From Pedobacter yulinensis (GTDB taxonomy: Bacteria > Bacteroidota > Bacteroidia > Sphingobacteriales > Sphingobacteriaceae): a stretch of 64,000 nt of DNA. Below are positions 45,250-53,306 of this stretch, piece by piece; the first letter of the stretch is position 1, and each line of letters opens with the position of its first letter. A program made the translations under genes and the position numbers. The notes under the pieces were generated by a model. It was given only the letters and a program-made list of their open reading frames with translations. It was not told the DNA's origin and searched no databases. The DNA lies in the NCBI RefSeq assembly GCF_003029735.1, contig NZ_KZ686268.1, positions 1,351,769-1,415,768 on the forward strand, read 5' to 3'.

Positions 45250-46785
45250 ATGAATACGATTTTGAAACCATATTTCTTTGTGATCTGTCTGCTCGCGGTG
45301 CTGGGCGCCTGTAAGCGTGACGATGACTTTGTAATCAGTACACCCAGCCCTTTTATTTCCAACCTTGACCTGCGTAAGCTGCACCGGGGCGGAGATGTAA
45401 CCCTGACCAAAAACATGACCGGACAAGCCACCATCGTTGCCGGACAGGTTACTTCAGACCATTCTGGCAAAAACCTGCCCGAGGGACTGCTGTTTATCCA
45501 GAACGTGCGCAAGGTGAGCGCCACGATCGATTCGATCCGGGGCATGGCCGTTAATATTGGCGCTGCGGCCGCCAGCTATGTGCCTGGCGATTCGGTGCAC
45601 ATCAACATTGAAGGCGGCGTACTTAAACGCGTAAACGGCATTCTGCAGATTACCGGCCTGCCCGCTTCAAATGTTCAGAAGGTTGCCACCGGGGTCAATG
45701 TGATCATGACGCCTGTCTCTGCCGTGACCATGCTCGCCAAGCCCGAAAACTTTGAAGGCCTGTTCGGCGTGGTTTACAATTCCAACTTTGAACCCAATAT
45801 CGGCGTCGAGCGCATCGAAGGCGTTAAGGTCTTCAACGAAGGATCAGGCAACATGCAGATGAACGTCAGCAGCACGGCAGATTTCAAGACAGAATTTCTT
45901 CCCTATTCAGCCAATGTGCAGGGAATCATTATCCCCTCGGCAAGTACCGGCATCCCGCAGATCTGGCCGCGTGTTAAGGCAGACTTCGTGGCAACCAGCA
46001 TCGTGGTTGACCCAACTGTGCCGCTCGGACCAAACCCGGCCATCATTACCGGCTACCTGGCCGACCCTGAAGGTTCTGATGCGAACCATGAGTACATCCA
46101 GCTCATGGCCACACAAGATCTCGACTTCCGTCAGAAACCTTTCTGCCTGATCACCACCAACAATGCCGGCGCATCGACGCCAACCGGTCCGCCGGTAAAC
46201 GGCTGGGCAACAGGTGGCCTGCGTACCTACAAATTCAACATTACCAGGGGTACGGTTGCCAAGGGCAAGTTCTTTTATGTAGGTGGTTACAAGCTTATCG
46301 CCGGCGCAAACTCAACAGACATCAGCCGGGCCAACTGGGTAGTCAGCAAATTGTACAGCAATGTGGACGGCGATGACGGCATTGGAGACAAAACCAGCAA
46401 CCTGTTGGCCAACAGTGGCAACGCCGCCGGTATGGCCGTCTTTGCAACCACCACGGTAGACCGCAATACGGTGCCTTCAGATGTGGCCTTCTTTTCGGGT
46501 ACAGGAAATGCCTTTGCTGAAGGCTACGGTTATGCCATTGTTGACAACGACTATTACAAACGATTTAATGGGGCAACTTTCCAGCCTTTTTACAGGCAGG
46601 GGAACAATACCGGGAAAATTGGTGCGAACCCCGAGCCTTACCAGTTCAGTTTCCTGGGCGGGGTGTACAACGCCACCACCAAAACCTGGACAACCAGGCG
46701 TACGCATAAAACGGTAGCGGTTTCGAAATCGGCAGACCTCGCTGTAATACAGGAGGTGACCGGAGCAACCCGGGTAACCAATTAA
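45250..46785 (+). CDS. DUF5689-type lipoprotein
   Basis: This is a secreted lipoprotein of 511 residues (lipobox LGAC, Cys21). The first half (residues about 35-230) has the DUF5689 pattern: ISNLDLRKLHRGGDVTLTK, VAGQVTSDHSGKNLP, GDSVHINIEGGVLKRVNGILQITGL and VMTPVSAVTM, resembling OB-fold proteins. The second half (about 245-400) contains PNPAIITGYLADPEGSDANHEYIQLMATQDLDF, reminiscent of lamin-tail-like domains, and a Thr/Gly-rich tail. Function is unknown; genes of this type commonly follow SusCD. It lies 41 bp after the SusD gene and is followed by a terminator, so the phosphoesterase downstream may also have its own promoter. Confidence 0.85.
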   Translation: MNTILKPYFFVICLLAVLGACKRDDDFVISTPSPFISNLDLRKLHRGGDVTLTKNMTGQATIVAGQVTSDHSGKNLPEGLLFIQNVRKVSATIDSIRGMAVNIGAAAASYVPGDSVHINIEGGVLKRVNGILQITGLPASNVQKVATGVNVIMTPVSAVTMLAKPENFEGLFGVVYNSNFEPNIGVERIEGVKVFNEGSGNMQMNVSSTADFKTEFLPYSANVQGIIIPSASTGIPQIWPRVKADFVATSIVVDPTVPLGPNPAIITGYLADPEGSDANHEYIQLMATQDLDFRQKPFCLITTNNAGASTPTGPPVNGWATGGLRTYKFNITRGTVAKGKFFYVGGYKLIAGANSTDISRANWVVSKLYSNVDGDDGIGDKTSNLLANSGNAAGMAVFATTTVDRNTVPSDVAFFSGTGNAFAEGYGYAIVDNDYYKRFNGATFQPFYRQGNNTGKIGANPEPYQFSFLGGVYNATTKTWTTRRTHKTVAVSKSADLAVIQEVTGATRVTN

Positions 46786-46792
46786 ACGATAG

Positions 46793-46824
46793 AGCGGTCT
46801 GCACTTTGTTCGGGCCGCTTTTTT
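46793..46824 (+). terminator. Terminator after the DUF5689-type gene
   Basis: A 7-bp stem (46793-46799 with 46813-46819, one G-T pair) with a 13-nt loop is followed by six T. It starts 8 bp after the stop codon. It is weaker than the other terminators here and may allow partial readthrough into the phosphoesterase gene. Confidence 0.7.
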
Positions 46825-46866
46825 ACATGGGACCGGCTTATCCTGTCCCGTTTACAAATTTTGAAC

Positions 46867-48438
46867 ATGAAACAAATATTTTTAGCAGCTGCCGGCGTGC
46901 TGTTATCGCTCGGTGTCTACGCGCAAAATCAGGCGAAAGGATATGTATATAACGACCTGAACGCCAATGGCAAACTTGATAAGGCAGAAAAAGGCCTTGC
47001 AGGGATCTCTGTAACGAATGGAACCGATGTCGTTCAAACCGACCAGAAAGGCTATTATCAGTTGCCCGTTGGCGATGACCAGATCATTGCAGTCATCAAA
47101 CCTGCAGGCTACAAAGTGCCGTTGAATGAAGACAACCTGCCGCAGTTTTTTTATAACCACAAGCCAAACGGTTCGCCGGCACTAAAATATAAAGGGGTGA
47201 GCCCGACCGGTCCGCTTCCCAAACTGGTCAACTTTTTCCTGAGCCCGGCAAAAGAAGACAGCAATTTTACGGCGCTGATTTTCGGCGACCCGCAGGCTTA
47301 TAACCTGGAAGAAATGGATTATTTCGCAAAAGGTGTGGTCAGTGAGGTTGAGGGTACCAAACGCGCAGTCTTCGGCTTAAGCCTCGGCGACCTGGTTGGC
47401 AATGACCCCAGTCTCTTTGCGCCGTATACAAAAGCGGTGAAAAGAGTTGGTATTCCCTGGTACAACCTGATCGGTAACCACGACATCAACTTCGATGTGC
47501 AGGATGACCGGTATTCTGATGAATCTTACGAAGCGCATTTTGGCCCGGCAGACTATGCTTTCAACTATGGCGATGTACACTTCATTATTCTTGATGACAT
47601 CATTTACCCTGATCCGCGCGGCGGAAAATCTTATTGGGGCGGGTTGAGGGCCGGGCAGCTGGAATTCGTGAAGAACGACCTCAAATACGTACCTAAGAAC
47701 AAACTGATCGTGCTGGCTTTCCACATACCCATCGGCTTTGCAGGTGAAAACGAAGGCTTCCGCGAAGAAGACCGGATCAAACTATTTGATTTGCTGGCAG
47801 ATTACCCGAACACGCTGTCGCTTTCTGCCCATACCCACAACCAGAAACAACTGTTTTTCTCAGAAAAAGATGGCTGGAAACAAGCAAAAGCGCATCATCA
47901 TTACAACGTCGGAACAACTTCAGGCAACTGGTATTCGGGCGAGCTGAATGAGATCGGAGTACCGGTCTCGACCATGAGCGACGGAACACCCAAAGGTTAT
48001 GCTTTTATCAACTTCAAAGGCAATCAGTATACCGTAGATTACAAAGTAGCGGGTAAGCCTAAGGAATACCAGCTTGAAATTTACACGCCAAGGGTGCTTG
48101 AAAAAGATAAAAAGACCTCTGCCGGTATTTATGCAAACTTTTTTATGGGCGGTGAAAAAGATGCCGTACTGTACCGTATTGACGGCGGCAGCTGGAAAAA
48201 GATGAAGTATGTGCTGGAAAATGATCCCGGTTTCCTTGCTGCGCTGCACAAGTGGGACCATACAGAAACCCTCTTAACGGGCAGAAGGCCCAGTTTGCCG
48301 GCAGAATGTAAACACCTCTGGCGTGCACCGGTTCCTGCCAGCCTGGCGCCCGGCGAACATACCGTCGAGGTAAAGGCCACCGACATGTTTGGAAAGACCT
48401 ATACCCAAACAGCAAAATACCGGATCCTGACACGCTGA
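46867..48438 (+). CDS. Calcineurin-like phosphoesterase, secreted
   Basis: This is a metallophosphoesterase of 523 residues with signal peptide (residues about 1-20, VYAQ). Residues 22-105 form an SdrD B-like/carboxypeptidase-like beta domain (GYVYNDLNANGKLDKAEKGLAGI). The two-metal phosphoesterase domain has IFGDPQ (Asp141), LGDLVGND (Asp175), GNHD (Asn204/His205), FHIPIGF and SAHTHNQ; a C-terminal beta domain (about 395-520) with PAECKHLWRAPVPASLAPG follows. It likely cleaves phosphoesters outside the cytoplasm. It is the last gene of the third SusCD unit, behind a weak terminator. The start is the ATG at 46867; an upstream TTG is less likely. Confidence 0.92.
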   Translation: MKQIFLAAAGVLLSLGVYAQNQAKGYVYNDLNANGKLDKAEKGLAGISVTNGTDVVQTDQKGYYQLPVGDDQIIAVIKPAGYKVPLNEDNLPQFFYNHKPNGSPALKYKGVSPTGPLPKLVNFFLSPAKEDSNFTALIFGDPQAYNLEEMDYFAKGVVSEVEGTKRAVFGLSLGDLVGNDPSLFAPYTKAVKRVGIPWYNLIGNHDINFDVQDDRYSDESYEAHFGPADYAFNYGDVHFIILDDIIYPDPRGGKSYWGGLRAGQLEFVKNDLKYVPKNKLIVLAFHIPIGFAGENEGFREEDRIKLFDLLADYPNTLSLSAHTHNQKQLFFSEKDGWKQAKAHHHYNVGTTSGNWYSGELNEIGVPVSTMSDGTPKGYAFINFKGNQYTVDYKVAGKPKEYQLEIYTPRVLEKDKKTSAGIYANFFMGGEKDAVLYRIDGGSWKKMKYVLENDPGFLAALHKWDHTETLLTGRRPSLPAECKHLWRAPVPASLAPGEHTVEVKATDMFGKTYTQTAKYRILTR

Positions 48439-48467
48439 GATCGTTTCAAAATGTATTGATGACCGAT

Positions 48468-48498
48468 CCCTGCAGCCTAAACTGCGGGGTTCTTTGTT
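48468..48498 (+). terminator. Terminator after the calcineurin-like gene
   Basis: An 8-bp stem (48468-48475 with 48482-48489, one T-G pair) with a 6-nt loop leads into TTCTTTGTTT. It lies 29 bp after the stop and before the convergent GNAT relic. Confidence 0.7.
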
Positions 48499-48510
48499 TG
48501 AAGTGGTCCG

Positions 48511-49063
48511 CTACCCGGCCTGATCAGGACTGCAGCGCTGTGCTGCGGCATATTTTCGGTATTCCAGGATGTGAAGCAACTCATTCTTGCCTTTGGGTTT
48601 GTCATATTCGCGAAACAGGACAAAGCCAAATTTTTCAGCCAGCGCCCGGCTCGGGCCGTTGTCTGCAGCTACGGGGTACACAAGACAGTTGCAGGTATAG
48701 CGTGCCGTTAGAAACGAGAGGACGGCCTCAATGGCTTGAGCCCCAAACCCTTGGTGGTGCCTGTCTGCCCTGAGCCAAAGCCCGGTCTCGATACAGGGTG
48801 TGAGGCACTGGTGTATGCCGAAAATGCCCAGAAAACCGCCGGTTTTTTTTTCAAGGATACAGAAGTGCTGGTCAGTGCCCGATGCCAGGCCTGTATGTGC
48901 CGCATGCAGGAACTCCTCGGTTTCAGACATGTCGCCTGACGGCGTGTAAGGCAAAAACCGTTACTTCTGGTGTAAACGTCTCGTTGATCTGCTGCTTATA
49001 CTGCGCCGAAACTGGTAGCAGCCGGAGGCGTTTGGTTTCCATACCGGGAGGAGAGGTGGTCAT
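48511..49063 (-). pseudogene. Frameshifted GNAT acetyltransferase gene (RimJ/RimL type)
   Basis: The 3' part (48511-48954) encodes a GNAT N-acetyltransferase with GLWLRADRHHQGFGAQAIEAVL (acetyl-CoA binding) and NGPSRALAEKFGFVLF. Its normal N-terminus is present upstream in another frame, METKRLRLLPVSAQYKQQINETFTPEVTVF (49042 on; a Met at 49063 is a further candidate start). The frame changes at about 48955, where VTVF should continue MPYTPSGDM; two bases appear missing after a run of T. The remaining 147-residue frame begins at a TTG and lacks the first strand and helix, so it is probably inactive. A sequencing error could also explain it. Confidence 0.75.
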
Positions 49064-49121
49064 AACGATTTCCTTTCCATGTTAATATCCGGAGCCTGCT
49101 GCCTGTGTTGGTAACAGGCGG

Positions 49122-49781
49122 TTATTTGGCTGCTTTGCCGGTGCGGCCCTGCTTCGCAGCGCCGTCAGCCTTTTTGCGCTGGTAATAACGTCTTGATTTG
49201 ACCAGGCTGCCGCAGCTTTGCATGTCGCACCAGCGCCGGCTGTGGTTCTTGCTTTGGTCTAGAAACAGCCACAGGCAGCCCTGACATTGTTTCACATCGT
49301 GCTGTGCCCGTGATGCTAATAACGAATATGCAGCCAATACAAGTTGCAGCAATGGATGTTCGAGGTGAGGCTTCGGGTGCTTCCATGCGGATTGATAACG
49401 ACCATCTTCAAACGTCAGCTTCCGTTGTTTCCACATGTCCTGCAGGGCGGCATTAAAAACGCGCAGGTTCCCGGTTCGCCTGCCGTCGGGATCTGCATCA
49501 CAACGCGTCGTAAACAAGTTGTAAAGGGCAGTTCTGATCTTTCTCGCTTTACTCAGCACCGCTGCTGCTTTTTGCGGATGCTGAGTTGCCAATTGCAAAA
49601 GATCGTCGTGCCAGCTCGCAGATATAAGGTCCAGCCGCCTAGCCAGCAGCAAAAAGTCGGCATATGTATGCAGCCTTTCAGCCTCGTCGGTTTCGAGCTG
49701 GTGATAACCCGAGTTGATGAAATCCAGGCAAACGTTGCCGCCATCGAGGGTCATCGTGGCTGCGGTCGATAAAGTTAACAT
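49122..49781 (-). CDS. ABATE/CGNR zinc-finger regulator
   Basis: This is a 219-residue protein with an N-terminal ABATE (stress-induced regulator) domain (LDGGNVCLDFINS, LLARRLDLIS) and a C-terminal CGNR zinc finger: CQGCLWLFLDQSKNHSRRWCDMQSCGS, then KSRRYYQRKKA. The four zinc Cys are present, but the CGNR signature reads CGSL, so the usual Asn is Ser. A long basic tail follows. These proteins are predicted DNA-binding transcription factors. The start at 49781 (MLTLSTAATM) was chosen; the earlier frame start reads through the operator region. It is divergent from the EamA transporter gene, which it likely controls. Confidence 0.88.
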   Translation of the reverse strand: MLTLSTAATMTLDGGNVCLDFINSGYHQLETDEAERLHTYADFLLLARRLDLISASWHDDLLQLATQHPQKAAAVLSKARKIRTALYNLFTTRCDADPDGRRTGNLRVFNAALQDMWKQRKLTFEDGRYQSAWKHPKPHLEHPLLQLVLAAYSLLASRAQHDVKQCQGCLWLFLDQSKNHSRRWCDMQSCGSLVKSRRYYQRKKADGAAKQGRTGKAAK

Positions 49782-49801
49782 GTGCGTTATTTTAATACCA
49801 T

Positions 49802-49859
49802 TAAAACTATTTTTGCCGGTAATAGTTTTATTACCATATAAGACAATTTTGCCGGTAAT
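49802..49859. promoter_or_regulatory. Operator-like repeats between the CGNR and EamA genes
   Basis: An inverted repeat (TAAAACTATT at 49802-49811 and AATAGTTTTA at 49821-49830) encloses TTTGCCGGT. The 13-mer TTTTGCCGGTAAT occurs as a direct repeat at 49811-49823 and 49847-49859. All lie between two divergent genes, so they are candidate sites for the CGNR regulator. Confidence 0.65.
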
Positions 49860-49868
49860 CATTTCCCA

Positions 49869-50792
49869 ATGAAAAATCAATCCCTGCTCGTTCTTCTCGC
49901 CTTCGTTGCCATTTACTTTATCTGGGGTACAACCTACCTTGCCAACCAGTTTGCGCTTTTGGGTTTTCCGCCCATGGTGCTCTCGAGCGCACGTTACCTG
50001 CTGGCTGGCTTGCTGCTTGGAACATATTGCCTCCTGGCGCGCATCCGCTGGCCGCGCGGGGCAGACGTAAAGGTCCTGGTCGTCAGCGGGCTGCTTATGC
50101 TGATCGGCGGATCAGGACTCGTGACCGTTGCGCAGGGACAGATCCATTCGGGTTATGCTGCGGCCGTCGTAGCTACAGAACCCCTGTGGTTCATATTATT
50201 GGACCGGAAGTGCTGGAAATGGTATTTCTCCAACCGCAAAGTGCTGTCGGGTGTCATTCTGGGTTTTATCAGCATAGCTCTGTTCTGTTATCTCAGCGCA
50301 GGTAACGATCCGCAGACGGCAAGCTCCGCACACTGGACTGGAACGGCCATTCTTCTGCTGTCTGCGGTTTTGTGGGTGGCCGGTACGCTTTACGCCCGCA
50401 GCCGGCTTGATAAAAATGTGTCCAACCTGACAGCTTCGGCGGTACAGCTTTTGGCAGCAGGTATGGTGGCGGCGGTCATTGCCGGCGCTTTTGGCGAGTG
50501 GCAGCGGCTATCGCCCGAAAACCTGTCTGTCAACAGCCTCCTCGGTCTCGCTTATATGATTATCATGGGTTCGCTGATCGCTTTTCTGGCTTTTAATTAC
50601 CTGGTCCGGGTGCGGCCACCCGCGGTAGTGGGAACGCATACGTACGTGAATCCGATCGTGGCCATTTTTATGGGCTGGCTGGTTGCCGGCGAGCATGTAA
50701 CTTTACCCGAACTGTTGTGTCTTTTTGGTGTGCTTGCAGGGGTTTTGCTGACAAGAACCGCCCGCCTGCCGGAAGAAGCGGCTGCATCCTGA
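49869..50792 (+). CDS. EamA/DMT-family transporter (YedA-like)
   Basis: This is a drug/metabolite exporter of 307 residues with ten membrane segments in two EamA repeats. The N-terminal YFIWGTTYLANQFALLGFPPMVLSSARYLLAG is the family signature; the second repeat contains LGLAYMIIMGSLIAFLAFNYLVR and GTHTYVNPIVAIFMGWL. It exports amino acids, nucleosides or small drugs in characterised members; the substrate here is unknown. It is divergent from the CGNR regulator gene and followed closely by the AraC gene promoter. Confidence 0.93.
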   Translation: MKNQSLLVLLAFVAIYFIWGTTYLANQFALLGFPPMVLSSARYLLAGLLLGTYCLLARIRWPRGADVKVLVVSGLLMLIGGSGLVTVAQGQIHSGYAAAVVATEPLWFILLDRKCWKWYFSNRKVLSGVILGFISIALFCYLSAGNDPQTASSAHWTGTAILLLSAVLWVAGTLYARSRLDKNVSNLTASAVQLLAAGMVAAVIAGAFGEWQRLSPENLSVNSLLGLAYMIIMGSLIAFLAFNYLVRVRPPAVVGTHTYVNPIVAIFMGWLVAGEHVTLPELLCLFGVLAGVLLTRTARLPEEAAAS

Positions 50793-50812
50793 GCCTGACC
50801 CGTCCGCACGGC

Positions 50813-50842
50813 TTTGGCTTTCCGGTCGCAATCGTACCTTTG
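50813..50842 (+). promoter_or_regulatory. Promoter of the AraC regulator gene
   Basis: TTTG at 50813-50816 and TACCTTTG at 50835-50842 are separated by 18 nt, matching the Bacteroidota consensus. It lies in the first 50 bp after the EamA stop, so the following gene is transcribed separately; the leader to the ATG at 50892 would be about 43 nt. Confidence 0.65.
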
Positions 50843-50891
50843 TGCCAGCCGTGCAGCCCGCGACTACAGGACATGTGCGCCCCCGAATGAT

Positions 50892-51611
50892 ATGTACCGC
50901 CAAGTCAGACCACATCCAGCGCTGCAGCCCTATATCGATGCCTACTGGATCAGTCGGTCGGCTGTTGCGTCATCTACCCGCATCTTGCCCGATGGTTGCG
51001 TCGATATCATTTTGAATGCCGGGGCAGACTGCGGTTCGGCCAGTGAGGCCGTCAGGAACGGAAAAATTTACCTGATTGGTACCATGACCCGGGCCAAAAC
51101 AGCAGAAATGGCTGCAGAAAGCCTTTTGATCGGCGTCCGGTTCAAGCCTGCCGCCTTCTCTGTTTTTTACCGGTTTACATCGCTTGATCAGGTTACCGAC
51201 CTGACACTCGAGCTGGATTCAGGCTTCGCGTTCGACCTAAAAGAATTGCGAAGGGATTTACAGGGGTACCTGAACCGGTATTTTCTTGGACGCCTGGTGA
51301 GGCCGCGGCACCAGCTGTTCCCGGTCCTTGCCGACATGGAACACCATGGCGGACAGATGCGCATGGCTGATCTGGCCAGCCGGCATTGTACCACGGTCCG
51401 GCAGCTGGAACGGGGCTTTCGGCAACATGTAGGCATCGGCCCGAAGGCATTTATGAACTTGCTGCGGTTTCGGTCTGTACTGCCTGCTTTACAGGATCGC
51501 CCCGAAGGCAGCAGCCTGCAGGCGCTGGCGTTTGAACACGGCTATTATGACCATGCACACCTGAGTGCCGAGATCAGGCGGTTCACCGGTTTGCCCCCGA
51601 CCCGCTTGTAA
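50892..51611 (+). CDS. AraC-family transcriptional regulator
   Basis: This is a 239-residue regulator with a DUF6597-like N-terminal sensor (MYRQVRPHPALQPYIDAYWIS, ILPDGCVDIILNAG, LIGVRFKPAAFSVFY) and a C-terminal AraC DNA-binding domain (residues about 150-238; MRMADLASRHCTTVRQLERGFRQHVGIGPKAFMNLLRF and FEHGYYDHAHLSAEIRRFTGLPPTRL). The start at 50892 was chosen because it matches the family start and lies downstream of a good promoter. It could regulate the VOC protein gene 64 bp downstream or the EamA transporter. Confidence 0.92.
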   Translation: MYRQVRPHPALQPYIDAYWISRSAVASSTRILPDGCVDIILNAGADCGSASEAVRNGKIYLIGTMTRAKTAEMAAESLLIGVRFKPAAFSVFYRFTSLDQVTDLTLELDSGFAFDLKELRRDLQGYLNRYFLGRLVRPRHQLFPVLADMEHHGGQMRMADLASRHCTTVRQLERGFRQHVGIGPKAFMNLLRFRSVLPALQDRPEGSSLQALAFEHGYYDHAHLSAEIRRFTGLPPTRL

Positions 51612-51652
51612 TTTTGTCGTTTTTTTCCAAAAGCGGGAAGCGGTCTTTACAT

Positions 51653-51660
51653 TAAGTTTG
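51653..51660 (+). promoter_or_regulatory. Possible -7 element for the VOC gene
   Basis: TAAGTTTG, matching TAnnTTTG, lies 15 bp before the ATG at 51676, leaving a very short leader. The -33 position is poor, suggesting dependence on an activator. Confidence 0.4.
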
Positions 51661-51675
51661 TAAAAAATAAATCTC

Positions 51676-52038
51676 ATGACTTCTATTTTTGCACAAGGCA
51701 GGCTCCAGCACGAACAAGTGCAGTACCTGGAATTTTTATCGCGCGATATAAACACCGCTAAATCATTCTATTCAACCGCATTTAACTGGAAATTTACCGA
51801 CTACGGGCCCGATTATACCGCTTTCGAGGGCGCGTACGTAGACGGTGGCTTTACGACAGGCGAGCCCGCGAAAGGCACGATCCTCGTGGTGCTGTACTCG
51901 GCAAACCTCGCAGAGACAAGGGAAAAGGTTGGCGCGGCCGGAGCGACAATTACCCGGGAAATTTTTGAATTTCCGGGCGGAAGGCGTTTCCAGTTCATTG
52001 ATCCCGACGGCTATGAGCTTGCCGTTTGGTCCGAATAA
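51676..52038 (+). CDS. VOC-superfamily (glyoxalase-like) protein
   Basis: This is a 120-residue vicinal-oxygen-chelate protein, possibly a glyoxalase or bleomycin-resistance-like enzyme. Features are the start VQYLEFLSRDINTAKSFYSTAFNWKFTDYGPDYTAFEG, and VGAAGATITREIFEFPGGRRFQFIDPDGYELAVWSE at the end with the typical DPDGYELAVW. The YAxF-like halves form one beta-alpha-beta-beta-beta module pair. The substrate is unknown. The AraC gene precedes it. Confidence 0.9.
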   Translation: MTSIFAQGRLQHEQVQYLEFLSRDINTAKSFYSTAFNWKFTDYGPDYTAFEGAYVDGGFTTGEPAKGTILVVLYSANLAETREKVGAAGATITREIFEFPGGRRFQFIDPDGYELAVWSE

Positions 52039-52074
52039 GCTGAGGGGACCAGACGGACCAAAATGACGTTAACA

Positions 52075-52106
52075 GCAAACCCCCGAACACAAGTTCAGGG
52101 GTTTGC
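52075..52106. terminator. Hairpin between convergent VOC and hydrolase genes
   Basis: A long stem (52075-52088 with 52093-52106, one bulge-like mismatch) sits between two convergent genes. There is no long T run, so it is a weak or Rho-assisted terminator, possibly for both strands. Confidence 0.6.
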
Positions 52107-52124
52107 GATGCCGAACGCTCAACA

Positions 52125-53039
52125 TCAGAAGCTGGCTCTTGGCTGGGGAGTACCGTCAAGAAAGTCATTGATCATGGGGAGCAGGTACCGGGTTTGTGCA
52201 ATAATGCCTACATGGCTGCTCGCCGGCAGGATAGCGAGCCGGGACTCCGGTATGCCCGCTATGTCGCCCATCTTGCCGCCCCCCTTTAGCCTGTACATTT
52301 CGACGGCATGCTCATGCTGTACGCCATCGGCATCGCCCACGATGATAAAAAATGGCGCTTTCGTCTGCCTGATTTTATCAGCACCCCAGTCGTAAGGTTT
52401 GGTGTCCATTTCAATCGCTCTTTTTACGAACTGGGGCCAGTGGCCGGGATCTGGATTTTTTTTCTTGTACTCCGTTTCGAGCGGCGTCCCCTTGAACATA
52501 TCTGCAGTGATAGAAGGGAAGCTTGCCTCAACTTCGGGCAACCAGCCATTGTTTCGGAATACTCCGGAAATCATGACCAGTTTACGTACCTGTTCGGGGT
52601 GACGTAAAACCATTTGCAGGGCGGCGCTGGCTCCGAGACTATAGCCAATGATGTCGGCTTTTGCGATCTTCAGGTGACGGAGCAAAGCAGAAACATCATC
52701 GGCCAGGTTTTCATACGTGATGGGGCGATCCATGTCAGCGGTATGACCATGCCCCTGCAGCTCGACAGCAATAACCTGCCTGTTGGCAGCCAACTTGGGC
52801 ATCAGTTCCTGCCAGTTCAGGCTGATGGTCATGAATGATCCGTGCAAGAGTACTACAGGTGCGCCCGTGCCCTGAATTTCGTAATACATCTTGAGGCCAT
52901 TAACAGCAGCATAGCCTGACTTTGCCCCGGTGCGGGCGGTCTGAGCCGGACGCTTTTGCTGCGCAAACGTAAAGCTGTGCAGAAACAGGAGGGAGCCCAC
53001 AAGGTATAGGGCGGCGGTGTTAAATTTCAGAGTTTTCAT
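52125..53039 (-). CDS. Secreted alpha/beta hydrolase
   Basis: This is a 304-residue alpha/beta hydrolase with a signal peptide (to about residue 27, FTFAQQ). VVLLHGSF (oxyanion), ELQGHGHTADMDRPITYENLADDV and the nucleophile elbow GYSLG with Ser in IIGYSLGASAALQMVL are typical of the haloperoxidase/hydrolase group. The acid lies near VGDADGVQ and the catalytic His in PASSHVG. It is a stand-alone gene facing the VOC gene; substrate unknown. The upstream 267 bp (53040-53306) hold no recognisable gene. Confidence 0.92.
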   Translation of the reverse strand: MKTLKFNTAALYLVGSLLFLHSFTFAQQKRPAQTARTGAKSGYAAVNGLKMYYEIQGTGAPVVLLHGSFMTISLNWQELMPKLAANRQVIAVELQGHGHTADMDRPITYENLADDVSALLRHLKIAKADIIGYSLGASAALQMVLRHPEQVRKLVMISGVFRNNGWLPEVEASFPSITADMFKGTPLETEYKKKNPDPGHWPQFVKRAIEMDTKPYDWGADKIRQTKAPFFIIVGDADGVQHEHAVEMYRLKGGGKMGDIAGIPESRLAILPASSHVGIIAQTRYLLPMINDFLDGTPQPRASF

Positions 53040-53306
53040 GTTCTTGATTGTATAGATACAAATGTCGTTTGTTGACCGGCGGGCGGTGATGGGGGAACGC
53101 GACCAATTACAGGCTGGTTACGACACGGGCCGTTCCTCCGTGATGTTCCGGTCTCGCCTTGTTTAATCCGGCCTGCCGGATCGTGTTTCAGAAACACCAG
53201 CGAGTTATTAGTTTTGATAGCGGGTTAAGACAACCCTGCGGTTTCAGGGCGGCCAGAGGGGCTTGTCCTGCCAAATCTAAAAACATACACCATAGCGATT
53301 GTTAAA

